A DNA stretch of 64,000 bases from Labilibacter sediminis. Lineage in GTDB: Bacteria; Bacteroidota; Bacteroidia; Bacteroidales; Marinilabiliaceae. The notes under the pieces are model-generated. The model saw only the letters and a list, made by a program, of their open reading frames with translations. It had not been told where the DNA came from and searched no databases. Of this stretch, positions 53,030 through 63,285 are shown piece by piece (the first letter of the stretch is position 1; every line of letters begins with the position of its first letter). The DNA lies in contig NZ_VCHY01000018.1 in NCBI RefSeq assembly GCF_005877885.1, positions 62,001-126,000 on the forward strand. The letters are read 5' to 3'. A program made the translations under genes and the position numbers.

Positions 53030-53728
53030 TTAGTCTTCCTCAGGAATTAATGTTAATGCACCATCAAAACTAAATCCACTTGGATGAGTAATCGTATGCG
53101 TCATTTTCTTAATGGTCGGATCGTATACTCCATTAGAGATAATCCAAGGCCCCCAAGGTGTATCATTTTCAAATACAGTGTAGGTATTATCAGTATTAAG
53201 CTTAAACAAAGCATACATTACATATGCTCCGCCTATTTTCCTACCCTCTGTATAATGTCCACAAAAGAAATCTGTCGCTTCAAAAACTCCAGGTGCAAGT
53301 TTTGTAATTTTACACACTTCTTTAGTTGGAGGAAATGCTCCATAGGATGAAGAATATCCATTGTAACCACCAGTTAAGTCAATATCTGAAACTTCCCCCT
53401 CAACTACAATCACTTTTCTAACAACACTAGATGCAAAACCATCTTTACTTACAGCAGAATACTTTACTTCATAAAGTCCTTCTGCCCCTGTATCTACATC
53501 TTCTAAACCAGAAACTTCAACAGTTTCATTTACTTCAACACCATTATCTGTAGCTGTAAATCCGGGATCAACAAACGGCTCGCCAAATTCCCAGACAAGA
53601 ATATCTCCTCCGGTTAATTCTATTTTAGTCAGATAAACTAAACTAGATATACCTTCAGTATCTTTATCTCCACACCCGGTAAAAACAAATGCGAAGGCTA
53701 TAATTAATATATATAATAACTTCTTCAT
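53030..53728 (-). CDS. DUF5011/Ig-like surface lipoprotein, SusCD operon 2
   Basis: A 232-aa lipoprotein (lipobox FTGCG, Cys19). An Ig-like DUF5011/5012 domain covers about residues 35-112 (FGEPFVDPGFTATDNGVEV, GLYEVKYSAVSKDGFASS), followed by a beta-rich domain with GGYNGYSSSYG. It has the same architecture as the protein at 45956. It is third in the order susC-susD-this-Lipid_bd, so it probably assembles on the extracellular side of the transporter. Confidence 0.78.
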   Translation of the reverse strand: MKKLLYILIIAFAFVFTGCGDKDTEGISSLVYLTKIELTGGDILVWEFGEPFVDPGFTATDNGVEVNETVEVSGLEDVDTGAEGLYEVKYSAVSKDGFASSVVRKVIVVEGEVSDIDLTGGYNGYSSSYGAFPPTKEVCKITKLAPGVFEATDFFCGHYTEGRKIGGAYVMYALFKLNTDNTYTVFENDTPWGPWIISNGVYDPTIKKMTHTITHPSGFSFDGALTLIPEED

Positions 53729-53789
53729 ATTTTTATTTTTTAAAAATGGAATCTTCCATAATTTATTAGGAATATAAGTACATTAAGAA

Positions 53790-55340
53790 TTACTTACCTA
53801 CTTTTTTATCCCACCATACTTTTTCAAGAAGATCAGTCTTTTGACCTGGTGCATTAATATTTCTGGTTAAAACCTCTTGTGGGTAAATTGGTGATGAAGG
53901 CAATTTCGCATTTGTCTTAGTTCGCCCATTAACAGAAACTGTTAAGTAACCAACTGGAAAATTATCCCAAACACCAGTTCTATCAGCTTTAACATCAACA
54001 TCATCAACCGGAGGATACTTTGTCCTGTTTCTCTCCAAAAATGCTTCAATATGTTGGTAGTTGGCATACGCTACCCACTTTTGCATGGCAACTTGCTTTA
54101 TACCTTCCTCTGGGGTTGCTATATCAACCCATTTAGCTGCACCATCATCACCTGTATAATCAAACGAAGCAATCTCAGCATCTGAATATCCATGAAGTTT
54201 TAATGATGAGGCCACAGCTCTATCGTAATATTTTTTTGCATTAGCATTATCCATTGCTCTGGCGTAAACTTCTGCAATATAAAAATCTACTTCAAAAGTT
54301 GACATTACCACTAAACTTGTCTCATTAATAAATAATGATTCACTATACTCTTCATCATCATCAGCTGTTCCATTCCCGTCTGAATCTGCTTTTGAATCAA
54401 AGTCTCCAAAAAACGCACCCTTATGACCCGAATCAGGAGCTTCAAATAACTTATCTGTTCGTGGATCTCCCAAAGATTCTAGATAATCCAAAAATGTTTT
54501 ACACGCTATAACGTTAGTTGAGCGGTAACCTGCTCCTCCTTCTTCAAATTCTAACATTGGGTGTCTCTTTCCTTCTTTTTCTTCCCAAACGGAGCCTTTG
54601 ATTCTTGCATGCTTCTCCAACAAATCATTATTCTCAATAAAATTAAGAACGTCAGCATTGTTATAACCCGAAGTCTCAGATAACCTTAACATCAACTTCA
54701 GCTTAACTGAATTTGCGAACTTTTTCCAATGCTCAAGATTTCCGGCATAATAAAAGTCATATTTCTCTTCTAAATAACCTTCTGATAAATCAATTTCAGT
54801 TAATGCATTAATTCTAGCTAAAAGATCAGTATAAATATCCTCTCCTTCATCAAATTTCGGAGAATCTATTCCTTCATCACCCTTTAAAGCTTCTGAATAA
54901 GGGATATCACCCCATACATCAGTCATTACCTGCCAGGTAAAAATGGATAATACTTCAGCTACATAATAAGGTGCTTTATTATCATTATCACCAGATAAAG
55001 TCTTTATCCTTTTTAAATCATTTAAAACTCCTGCGGTTAAATCTTGATAAGCGTCATCAAACTCAGTCTCTTGATATTCACAGAGAGTCTTAAATTGAGA
55101 AGCCGTATAACTTTGAGTCCAGTACTCCACCCAGTAAGCTCCACCAAAACCGAAATCCCATCCCATAAGTTGATTTCCAAGACCAACTTGCGCAGCAGGA
55201 AGTAATACAACTGGATCCGGAATATCTGAAAGCACATTCGGATCCTGATTGACATCTAAATAATCGTCACATCCCCAGGTAAATACGACCATTAGGGAAA
55301 GTGCAACTGCTAATATTTTATTCTTCATAATATACTTCAT
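53790..55340 (-). CDS. SusD/RagB-family nutrient-binding lipoprotein, operon 2
   Basis: A 516-aa surface lipoprotein (lipobox FTWGC, Cys24, then DDYLDVNQDPNVLSD) with the helical SusD fold and C-terminal EKVWWDKKVGK. Its SusC partner gene lies 6 bp upstream. It shares subtype and gene neighbourhood with operon 1's SusD but is clearly diverged from it (different loops, for example DADGNGTADDDEEY-like acidic inserts), so the two importers probably take different ligands of a similar kind. Confidence 0.9.
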   Translation of the reverse strand: MKYIMKNKILAVALSLMVVFTWGCDDYLDVNQDPNVLSDIPDPVVLLPAAQVGLGNQLMGWDFGFGGAYWVEYWTQSYTASQFKTLCEYQETEFDDAYQDLTAGVLNDLKRIKTLSGDNDNKAPYYVAEVLSIFTWQVMTDVWGDIPYSEALKGDEGIDSPKFDEGEDIYTDLLARINALTEIDLSEGYLEEKYDFYYAGNLEHWKKFANSVKLKLMLRLSETSGYNNADVLNFIENNDLLEKHARIKGSVWEEKEGKRHPMLEFEEGGAGYRSTNVIACKTFLDYLESLGDPRTDKLFEAPDSGHKGAFFGDFDSKADSDGNGTADDDEEYSESLFINETSLVVMSTFEVDFYIAEVYARAMDNANAKKYYDRAVASSLKLHGYSDAEIASFDYTGDDGAAKWVDIATPEEGIKQVAMQKWVAYANYQHIEAFLERNRTKYPPVDDVDVKADRTGVWDNFPVGYLTVSVNGRTKTNAKLPSSPIYPQEVLTRNINAPGQKTDLLEKVWWDKKVGK

Positions 55341-55346
55341 AAATAA

Positions 55347-58300
55347 TTACAAACTAAATGTTAAGCCAAAAGTATAAAACTCGTTAGTTGGGCTAGAACC
55401 AAACTCACCAAATTTAGCATCAATATTGTTTCCGAAAGTAGTCGTTTCCGGATCAATATATGGATTTTCAGCAGGCGTCCATAAAAGGATATTACTTGCA
55501 TTAAAAGACACTGCAATATTACTCATCTTCACCTTATTGCTAACACTTTTAGGAAGGTTATATGATAAACTTAAGTTACGTAACTTTAAGTATGATCGAT
55601 CAATAATCGAATAATCCTCAGCATCAAATCCACCTCTACTATAAAAGGTATGTAAAGCTGTTGGATCAACTGGTACAGTATTTTCACTATAAGTACCATC
55701 TCCATTATCCACAACTGAATTTGGAACAATAAATGTTTTACGATCATTTAAAACACTTTCTGGCGAGCTACCAGTCCAATGCATATAATCTTTTGTATAA
55801 GAGAACATGTGTCCTCCTGATCTCCAATCTAATGTACCACTTAAAGTAATACCCTTGTATGAGAATGTATTCACTAATCCCATTCTAAAGTCTTCATTAA
55901 CATCTTTCCCTAGCCACTCTTGATCTGGAGTTGGCTGTGGCATACCACTACCATCAACAACAGTATACTTATCCCCATCAATATCCACTTTTTTGGCCAT
56001 TGGGAATTTAAATTGACCCATTGCCTCTCCTTCTACAGCATATATACCTCCAGTTCCAAAGCCAGATAAATATACTTCTCCAACATCTAGTTTCTCAACC
56101 TTATTTTCATTTGTTGCAAAGTTCCAAGAAACATGCCAGGTAAAATCTCCTTTAAAAGGGTAACCATCTACCACTAATTCTATTCCCTTATTTCTTACGT
56201 CACCTAAATTTGCACGTTGTGTGGTATAACCACTTGAAGGGTCTTTAGGTAATGAAGCAATAAGTCCATCTGTAAATCTATCGTAATAAGAAAAGTCAAA
56301 TCCTATTCTATTTTTTAAAAATCTCATTTCAGCACCAATCTCAAATTCGGTGGTGATCTCTGGTTTTAAATCCGGATTACCTAAACGATTAGAGGCCATA
56401 TATGAATTAACTCCTCCAAGTGGGAATTCTAAATCATCAATATCAGGATATCCTGGATTACTTGAAAATGCAGAGACATATCGGTCATATACGAAGTATG
56501 GGTCAGTATCGTTACCTGTTTGACCATAAGCCAATCTAAGTTTAGCAAAACTTACAGGTCCTGTACTAATTCCTTGATTCTCCATAAAATCCTTAACTAA
56601 GAAACTGACTGTAGCTCCAGGGTAAAAGAACGAATTATTATCGATTGGTAAAGTAGAAGACCAATCGTTTCTAGCTGTTAAAGTCAAATACAGATAGTTC
56701 TTATAACTTAAGTCAACATTTCCATATAAACCAACTAACCTTCTTTTCTCAAAATACTGATCTGATATCGATGGAGAATTACTATTCCATAACTTATATG
56801 TTCCAGGGATATCAACATTTGTTATTTCCCCTTGCAACCAATCATATTTACGTTCATTAATATTAACACCTGCAATAACGTTTACATTAAGGTCTTTTGT
56901 CAAAGACTTAGTGAAACTTGCCATGATATCCTGATTCAACTGCGTTCTTGTTCTTTTAACATGTTCATATGCTCCGGTTGTTGCAGCACTTGATCCATGA
57001 TTAGGTGCTCCTGGTGTAAAAGCAATTATGGCAGTATGCTTCTCAGAGTCAGTCATTTCAAGATCCGCCCCAAAACGATAGGTTAGTTTTAATGACTCAA
57101 ACAAATCATAATCTAATTGAAATTTACCAAAAATCTTATTTCTGACAGAATTTGCACCATCATTATTTAACACATAATATGGGTTAACTCCATATGGGGT
57201 AAAATAATTATCCAAGTTATTGAATGGATTATTTAAATCTTCTAAATCAACAACAGATATATCTTCTGCGATTTCATAAAGTGATCTAAACACGGACGTA
57301 CCTTGTCCTGAAGGAATTGCTGATTGGTTTTCTGTACTGAAATTAACAGATGTACTTACTGTTAAATCTCCAGCTTTATGAGATCCTCTTGTAGATATTG
57401 TATAACGATCATACGAATCATTATCTGTTGGATAAACTCCATCCTGACTATTTTGAGATAAGGACAAGAAATACTGAGTATTTTCATTACCACCACTTAA
57501 TGATAAGGAATTCTTAAAGTTTTCTCCATAATCAAAAAAGTCCCTTACTCTATTCTCTAAAAAAACGTAAGGTTTTACTTGTTGGCTATAATCTACAATA
57601 TTACCCCACACTCTGTCTTTACCATCATATGCAGGTCCCCAGTTACCATTTTCATCCAAAGCTCTGTCTCCACTCCAGCCTTGTCCAAATTGATCTTGAA
57701 CCTCAGGAAGTCGTCCAACTCTTGAAATAGTATAAGAGCCACTGTAATTAACTTTCACTTTTCCTCCGGTATCCTTACCTGATTTCGTAGTGATCATTAT
57801 AACACCATTGGCAGCTCTAGATCCATACAGAGCAGTTGCAGCAGCGCCTTTTAAAATGGTCATATCTTCAATATCATCGGGATTTAAAGCATTAATACCT
57901 GAACCAAAATCCACTTGAGAATTTAAATTATCTCCTCCACGAGATTGTTCATTTGTAATAGGTACCCCATCAACAATATAAAGTGGTTGAACATTACCAA
58001 AAGAACTTGTTCCTCGAATAATAACGTTTTGCGTCGCCCCTGGACCAGCTCCAGTGGAAACCTCGACTCCTGCAACCTTACCTTGAATAGCATTCATCGG
58101 GTTTACAACTTGAGATTTAGCAATGTCATCCCCACCGATTGATGTAGCTGCATATCCTATTGCTTTCTTTTCTCTTGAAACTCCTAAAGCTGTAACAATT
58201 ACTTCATCGAGATCTTCAGTATCCGATTGCATGGTTACATTTATAGTAGATTGCCCTGCAATTAGGACATCCTGTGTTTCCATTCCAACGAATGTAAAAA

Positions 58301-58514
58301 CTAAATTTGTTGCATCTTCAGGTACACTTAGTGAATATGTACCGTCGGGACGGGATATTGTCCCAATTGTGGTGCCCTTAACAACAATGGATACTCCAGG
58401 TACTGCTTCGCCAAGATCATCGACTACTTTTCCTGTAATATCTTTTGTCTGAGCTGTCATAGTCTGTAATCCTATAAAAAGGACCATAGACAGAAATAAT
58501 GCTAATTTCCGCAT
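55347..58514 (-). CDS. SusC/RagA-family TonB-dependent transporter, operon 2
   Basis: A 1055-aa outer-membrane transporter with a signal peptide (ending QTMTAQ), carboxypeptidase-D-like domain (GKVVDDLGEAVPGVSIVVKGT), TonB box region EVIVTALGV, plug (IQGKVAGVEVSTG, PLYIVDGVPIT, LKGAAATALYGSRAANGVI) and a barrel ending in FTFGLTFSL. First gene of operon 2. Its N-terminal ~115 residues almost match those of the operon 1 transporter, while the barrels differ. Confidence 0.94.
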   Translation of the reverse strand: MRKLALFLSMVLFIGLQTMTAQTKDITGKVVDDLGEAVPGVSIVVKGTTIGTISRPDGTYSLSVPEDATNLVFTFVGMETQDVLIAGQSTINVTMQSDTEDLDEVIVTALGVSREKKAIGYAATSIGGDDIAKSQVVNPMNAIQGKVAGVEVSTGAGPGATQNVIIRGTSSFGNVQPLYIVDGVPITNEQSRGGDNLNSQVDFGSGINALNPDDIEDMTILKGAAATALYGSRAANGVIMITTKSGKDTGGKVKVNYSGSYTISRVGRLPEVQDQFGQGWSGDRALDENGNWGPAYDGKDRVWGNIVDYSQQVKPYVFLENRVRDFFDYGENFKNSLSLSGGNENTQYFLSLSQNSQDGVYPTDNDSYDRYTISTRGSHKAGDLTVSTSVNFSTENQSAIPSGQGTSVFRSLYEIAEDISVVDLEDLNNPFNNLDNYFTPYGVNPYYVLNNDGANSVRNKIFGKFQLDYDLFESLKLTYRFGADLEMTDSEKHTAIIAFTPGAPNHGSSAATTGAYEHVKRTRTQLNQDIMASFTKSLTKDLNVNVIAGVNINERKYDWLQGEITNVDIPGTYKLWNSNSPSISDQYFEKRRLVGLYGNVDLSYKNYLYLTLTARNDWSSTLPIDNNSFFYPGATVSFLVKDFMENQGISTGPVSFAKLRLAYGQTGNDTDPYFVYDRYVSAFSSNPGYPDIDDLEFPLGGVNSYMASNRLGNPDLKPEITTEFEIGAEMRFLKNRIGFDFSYYDRFTDGLIASLPKDPSSGYTTQRANLGDVRNKGIELVVDGYPFKGDFTWHVSWNFATNENKVEKLDVGEVYLSGFGTGGIYAVEGEAMGQFKFPMAKKVDIDGDKYTVVDGSGMPQPTPDQEWLGKDVNEDFRMGLVNTFSYKGITLSGTLDWRSGGHMFSYTKDYMHWTGSSPESVLNDRKTFIVPNSVVDNGDGTYSENTVPVDPTALHTFYSRGGFDAEDYSIIDRSYLKLRNLSLSYNLPKSVSNKVKMSNIAVSFNASNILLWTPAENPYIDPETTTFGNNIDAKFGEFGSSPTNEFYTFGLTFSL

Positions 58515-59357
58515 AAAACAAAAGGTTTAAATTAATAATTGTGTATTTAATAAAAAGACAATGCAAAATGAGAGACACAATATAGCACACTATATTGCAA
58601 GTAGAATAGTACACATCATACCCATTAAAAGGGCATAACTTTTCCTAGAGATTCGATTAATCCCTAATTCCGTAAAAATTCTTGAGTAATATTTCTGAAA
58701 TTCATTAGATCAAAGGTTTTTGTAATTGTGGTAAATAAATTATGTGAGTTTTTAATTCGTTTACAAAAGTGGGGGAACACTTATAATTTGTAAACGTTTC
58801 GACAAATATATAATAAAATTCTAAAATACACCATTTTTAATAAAACACTTTTTAACAATCAACACTTAACACCCTAAATAAAATCAACATCCTAATCATC
58901 TAACTTCTCCATTATCAGACTAATAATTAACAATTAGCAATTAAACATGCAATCAGTAAAATCTCAAAAGAAAACAAAAAAATACATCAATACACCCATT
59001 AAAAAAACACCTTAAGACAGAACTGGTGTGTAAAATTTATTTTCACCCCCATTAAATTACACATCTCAATTAAAATTATGAGTATTGATATTTTATCTTG
59101 AGTAAACCAAAGCTATTAATTACACATATCTAAATAGCTGCATACAAATTTATGAAGATATTTTACAATTGCAAATAGTTATATCTTTTTGTTAATTTTT
59201 GTTAATTACACTTAAAGCCAACATCCATAAAGCTATAACAGGAGCATTTACAACTACCAAACGACCATACTACATGAAATCTAAAAATTAAAAACTATGT
59301 TAGAAACAAAACACTTGTTATTTAACAACCATAATCAAATCAATTGGGTACAAAAAA
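58515..59357. other. Long intergenic region upstream of SusCD operon 2
   Basis: It holds a short perfect palindrome CAATATAG-CACA-CTATATTG (58578-58597) near the susC start and the promoter/operator candidate at 58758-58810. The rest, up to the mmdB terminator, is AT-rich with no ORF, RNA-like fold or repeat that I can support. Confidence 0.5.
58758..58810 (-). promoter_or_regulatory. Candidate promoter and operator of SusCD operon 2
   Basis: TATATTTG (minus strand, 58803-58810) matches the -7 consensus TAnnTTTG. Just downstream of it, over the expected start site, lies an inverted repeat CGTTTACAAA (58758-58767) and TTTGTAAACG (58787-58796) with a 19-nt spacer. The -33 element is weak. The 5' leader to susC would be about 280 nt. 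The regulator is unknown; no sigma/anti-sigma pair is adjacent. Confidence 0.5.
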
Positions 59358-59384
59358 AAGGCTGCCCAACCGGACAGCCCTTAA
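59357..59384 (-). terminator. Terminator of the methylmalonyl-CoA decarboxylase operon
   Basis: GGCTGCCC and GGACAGCC form a stem around AACC with one mismatch; the preceding A run gives a U tract on the minus strand. Confidence 0.82.
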
Positions 59385-59410
59385 TTTCTTCCTATAGTAT
59401 AATGTATATC

Positions 59411-60691
59411 TTATAATAAAAAACTTAGCATAATACCTGCTGCAACTGCTGAACCTATTACACCAGAAACATTAGGTGCCATAGCATGCATTAACAGGTG
59501 ATTATTAGGGTCTGTTTTTAATCCTTCCTGTTGAACAACCCTTGCAGAATCCGGCACAGCAGAAACACCTGCAGCACCAATCAATGGATTAATCTTATTA
59601 TCCTTACTTAGGAATATATTTAATACGCGAGCAAATAATAAACCACCGGCAGTTGCTACTATAAATGATAGAGCCCCTAAACCAAATATCTTTAAAGAAT
59701 CTGTTGTTAAAAACACATTGGCTTGCGTTGACGCACCTACAGTAACTCCTAACAATATTGTTACAATATTAATCATAGAATTACGTGCAGTATCTGCTAA
59801 TCGCTCAGTAACACCAGACTCTTTTAATAAGTTACCAAAAAACAACATACCCAATAAAGGTAAAGCTGATGGAGAAATAAAAGTCGTTAATAACAATGCA
59901 ATTAGTGGAAACAATATTTTCTCTGTCTTCGTAACTGCTCTTGGTGGCTTCATCTTAATAGCTCGTTCTTTCTTTGGTATTATCAATCGCATAATTGGCG
60001 GCTGTATAACCGGCACTAGAGCCATATACGAGTATGCCGCAATTGCAATCGCACCCATTAAATGAGGAGCTAACTTTGATGATAAGAAGATAGCCGTAGG
60101 ACCATCCGCTCCACCAATAATACCAATAGCCCCTGCTTCCTGCGGCGTAAAACCAAGTGCAGACGCGCCTAAAAATGTAGCAAATATTCCAATTTGGGCA
60201 GCCGCTCCTAAAATCATGAGCTTTGGATTTGATATTAATGACGAAAAATCTGTCATTGCACCAATACCCAGGAAAATAAGAGGCGGATAAATACCTTTTG
60301 AAACTCCAAAGTACAAATACTCAAGTACAGAAGGGCTTACCTGATCAGCTTCTAATTGACCATTGGCTACCAAGGAAAGTAAATAATCTTTTGCATAAAC
60401 ACCATACGCATCCGCTCCGGGTATATTACCCAGTAAAATACCAGCACCTATAGGAATTAAAAGCAATGGCTCATAGTCATATTTAATGGCTAAAAATATA
60501 AAGAACAAGCCAACTCCAATCATTATCAGGTTATGATAATCCACATTTGCAAAACCGGTAAAATTCCACAAAGTAGACAGGCCATCCATTGCACCAACCG
60601 ATTCAGTAGCAGCACTAACATCTGTACCAAAAACTATTTGAAAGCAAAATAATAATGCTAACACACTATATGCTGTTATAAACTTTCTCAT
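59411..60691 (-). CDS. mmdB: Na+-translocating decarboxylase beta subunit
   Basis: A 426-aa inner-membrane subunit with about nine helices that decarboxylates carboxybiotin and moves Na+ outward. It contains the conserved GIIGGADGPTAIF (Asp196 in the position of the Na+-binding Asp203 of Klebsiella OadB) and the downstream GVSAVPDSARVVQ. An N-terminal signal-like extension (~30 residues) precedes the first helix, as is common in Bacteroidetes. It is the last gene of the operon, 2 bp after the biotin subunit gene. Confidence 0.94.
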   Translation of the reverse strand: MRKFITAYSVLALLFCFQIVFGTDVSAATESVGAMDGLSTLWNFTGFANVDYHNLIMIGVGLFFIFLAIKYDYEPLLLIPIGAGILLGNIPGADAYGVYAKDYLLSLVANGQLEADQVSPSVLEYLYFGVSKGIYPPLIFLGIGAMTDFSSLISNPKLMILGAAAQIGIFATFLGASALGFTPQEAGAIGIIGGADGPTAIFLSSKLAPHLMGAIAIAAYSYMALVPVIQPPIMRLIIPKKERAIKMKPPRAVTKTEKILFPLIALLLTTFISPSALPLLGMLFFGNLLKESGVTERLADTARNSMINIVTILLGVTVGASTQANVFLTTDSLKIFGLGALSFIVATAGGLLFARVLNIFLSKDNKINPLIGAAGVSAVPDSARVVQQEGLKTDPNNHLLMHAMAPNVSGVIGSAVAAGIMLSFLL

Positions 60692-60693
60692 AG

Positions 60694-61119
60694 CTATTCA
60701 AAATCAATTAAAATATCATTTTGCAATACAGCATCACCTAATCCTACCTTAATTGATTTAACAACTCCATCCTTCTCTGCCAAGACATTATTCTCCATTT
60801 TCATGGCTTCCATTACAATCAGTACATCTCCTTTAGAAACACTATCACCAACTGCTACCTCTATCTTAAAGATATTTCCAGGAAGTGGAGCTTTAATAGC
60901 ACCAGCTCCTGTTGCTTTTTGAGGCACTGCACCTTCTCCTGGCTCTCGAGTAACAGCCTTACGCACTAATTTTGGCGTCTTTGATACTGTTTTCTTATCT
61001 TGATGAACTTCAACTTCGTACACTGTTCCATTTACTGAAACTGTTGCAATCGAATCTTCAAAGTCCTTTATTTCTACACTATATTTATTTCCTGCTACGG
61101 AAAAATCAAACTTTTTCAT
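60694..61119 (-). CDS. mmdC: Biotin carboxyl carrier (gamma) subunit
   Basis: A 141-aa cytosolic biotin carrier. An N-terminal beta domain (1-40) is joined by a basic, Pro/Ala linker (45-75) to a biotinyl domain (76-141) with the biotin-acceptor motif EAMKMEN (Lys107). It shuttles CO2 as carboxybiotin from MmdA to MmdB. I start at the ATG at 61119 (MKKFDFSVAGNKY); the frame is open 18 codons further upstream but does not resemble the family. The spacing of about 185 bp to the upstream small subunit gene is the largest gap in the operon. Confidence 0.93.
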   Translation of the reverse strand: MKKFDFSVAGNKYSVEIKDFEDSIATVSVNGTVYEVEVHQDKKTVSKTPKLVRKAVTREPGEGAVPQKATGAGAIKAPLPGNIFKIEVAVGDSVSKGDVLIVMEAMKMENNVLAEKDGVVKSIKVGLGDAVLQNDILIDFE

Positions 61120-61304
61120 ATGTTTAAATTTTCTTCCATTTGTCATATGGAACTCCCAAGAAAATTTAATCATTCCCCTGTGTGGAAAACTGATTGATTA
61201 AATTTTACATGTTCGTTTCATGTGTCTAAATTTTGTTTCATATCAATCACCCGGAGGATGATTAAATGAAAATTAAACTAGTTATCGCCGGATAAAAGGG
61301 CAAA

Positions 61305-61688
61305 TTACCCCCGACTGTAACGATTTTGCTTAGAAACATTATGTGGAAATCCATAATTTGTCATTCCATATAACTTCGAACTCCATGGTGAATAACGTTT
61401 TTTTACCTGCTTAATGGTAATTACATTACTCTCATCATCGTGGCTCTCGTTAAAAAACAGATGCAATGCGGTCGCAATAACCGCATTGGTTTCACCAGAA
61501 ATATCGTTATAACTCTTAACGACCTCTTGTCCATTTTCAACGACTTTAATCTTTCTGTTTGATGCCCATCGAATTAACTTAGGGACAGTTAGAAATATGA
61601 TTACTAAAAAAAGTAAAGCGATAAAAACTATTGCCCAACCTAATATAGTAATCGTCCAAGTACTTGATTCAACACTTAGTAAAGTCAT
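61305..61688 (-). CDS. mmdD: OadG-family small membrane subunit
   Basis: A 127-aa protein with one N-terminal membrane helix (about 13-35, ILGWAIVFIALLFLVIIFLTV) and a cytosolic tail rich in basic and Asn residues, typical of OadG/MmdD, which holds the carboxyltransferase and beta subunit together and helps assembly. Position between mmdA and mmdC is canonical. Confidence 0.85.
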   Translation of the reverse strand: MTLLSVESSTWTITILGWAIVFIALLFLVIIFLTVPKLIRWASNRKIKVVENGQEVVKSYNDISGETNAVIATALHLFFNESHDDESNVITIKQVKKRYSPWSSKLYGMTNYGFPHNVSKQNRYSRG

Positions 61689-61704
61689 ATCTGTTAGTTA
61701 ATTA

Positions 61705-63264
61705 TTACAATGGAATATTTCCATGCTTTTTAGGTGGCATACTCACCTTTTTCGTTTGAAGAACCTGTAAACCTCTGATTACTCGGAAACGAGTATTTCT
61801 TGGCTCAATTACATCGTCAATATAACCATAAGCAGCTGCATTATAAGGGTTAGAGAACTTCTCAGTATACTCTGCTTCTTTGTTTGCTGCATATTGTGCC
61901 TTTTCTTCAGGATCTTCAATTTTTGACATTGCACGACCTTCAAGAACTTCAATAGCTCCTTTAGCTCCCATTACCGCAATTTCTGCAGATGGCCATGCAT
62001 AGTTAAGATCACCTTTAAGTTGCTTACAACTCATTACATCGTGTGCTCCACCATATGACTTACGCAAAGTAACAGTTATTTTAGGAACTGTAGCTTCACC
62101 ATAAGCAAACATCAATTTAGCACCATGAGTAATAATACCGGCATATTCCTGTCCACTTCCCGGAAGGAATCCTGGAACATCAACTAAAGTTAACAATGGA
62201 ATATTAAAGGCATCACAAAAACGTACAAAACGAGCTGCTTTACGTGATGCATCACAATCTAATACCCCTGCAAGGAAATTTGGCTGGTTGGCTACAACTC
62301 CTACAGACTGACCTCCCATACGGCAAAATCCTACTAAAATATTCTTAGCATAGTTTCTATGCACTTCTAAGAATTCAGAATCATCAGCCAAAGTATGGAT
62401 AACCTCTTTCATGTCGTAAGGCATGTTTGGATTATCTGGAATGATTGTATTTAATACATCATCCATTCTATCAATAGGATCAGAAACTTCTAATAACGGA
62501 GCCTCCTCAAGGTTATTTTGAGGCATGTAAGAAAGTAACTTTCTAATCAATAGAAGTCCTTCTTCTTCGTTCTCTAATTCAAAATGAGAAACACCTGATT
62601 TAGTTGCATGAACATGCGCACCACCTAAATCTTCCACAGAAATATCCTCACCTGTTACAGTTTTCACAACCTTAGGACCAGTTACGAACATATAAGCGTT
62701 CTCCTCAGTCATCATAATGAAATCTGTTAAGGCTGGAGAATATACATCACCACCCGCACAAGGACCGAAAATAGCAGATATTTGAGGAATTACTCCAGAA
62801 GCTTCAATGTTACGTTGGAAAATCTCAGCATAACCGGCTAAAGCAGTTACTCCTTCCTGAATACGAGCACCACCCGAATCATTTATACCGATAATAGGAG
62901 CCCCGGCTTTCATGGCCATATCCATAATTTTACAGATTTTGCCCGCCATTGTTTCTGACAATGATCCACCTAAAACTGTAAAATCTTTAGAGAAAACATA
63001 AACAACACGACCGTCAATAGTTCCATGTCCGGTTACTACACCATCACCCATGAACTTTTTCTTAGCCATACCAAAGTTTGTACAACGGTGCGTAACAAAC
63101 ATATCAAACTCCTCAAAACTCCCATCATCCAAAAGCGCTTCAATACGCTCACGAGCGGTCATCTTTCCTTTTGCATGCTGGCCGTCTATTCTTTTTTGAC
63201 CTCCACCTAACTTAGCCTCACTTCTAAGGTCTATAAGCTTTTTAATTTTATCTTGACTTGACAT
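61705..63264 (-). CDS. mmdA: Methylmalonyl-CoA carboxyltransferase alpha subunit
   Basis: A 519-aa cytosolic enzyme that transfers CO2 from (S)-methylmalonyl-CoA to biotin, releasing propionyl-CoA. Typical sections are [21 protein letters not shown] at the N terminus, [33 protein letters not shown], the acyl-CoA site [12 protein letters not shown] and the C-terminal YGGAHDVM. It could be a propionyl-CoA carboxylase beta subunit, but the linked OadG, biotin and beta membrane subunits show the decarboxylase (Na+ pump) form. Confidence 0.94.
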   Translation of the reverse strand: MSSQDKIKKLIDLRSEAKLGGGQKRIDGQHAKGKMTARERIEALLDDGSFEEFDMFVTHRCTNFGMAKKKFMGDGVVTGHGTIDGRVVYVFSKDFTVLGGSLSETMAGKICKIMDMAMKAGAPIIGINDSGGARIQEGVTALAGYAEIFQRNIEASGVIPQISAIFGPCAGGDVYSPALTDFIMMTEENAYMFVTGPKVVKTVTGEDISVEDLGGAHVHATKSGVSHFELENEEEGLLLIRKLLSYMPQNNLEEAPLLEVSDPIDRMDDVLNTIIPDNPNMPYDMKEVIHTLADDSEFLEVHRNYAKNILVGFCRMGGQSVGVVANQPNFLAGVLDCDASRKAARFVRFCDAFNIPLLTLVDVPGFLPGSGQEYAGIITHGAKLMFAYGEATVPKITVTLRKSYGGAHDVMSCKQLKGDLNYAWPSAEIAVMGAKGAIEVLEGRAMSKIEDPEEKAQYAANKEAEYTEKFSNPYNAAAYGYIDDVIEPRNTRFRVIRGLQVLQTKKVSMPPKKHGNIPL

Positions 63265-63285
63265 GAAATAAAATATTACTATTTA

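Noticed and set aside
61705-63264. Propionyl-CoA carboxylase beta subunit
   Set aside because: The linked OadG, biotin carrier and membrane beta subunit genes and the epimerase point to the Na+-pumping decarboxylase; no biotin carboxylase gene is present.
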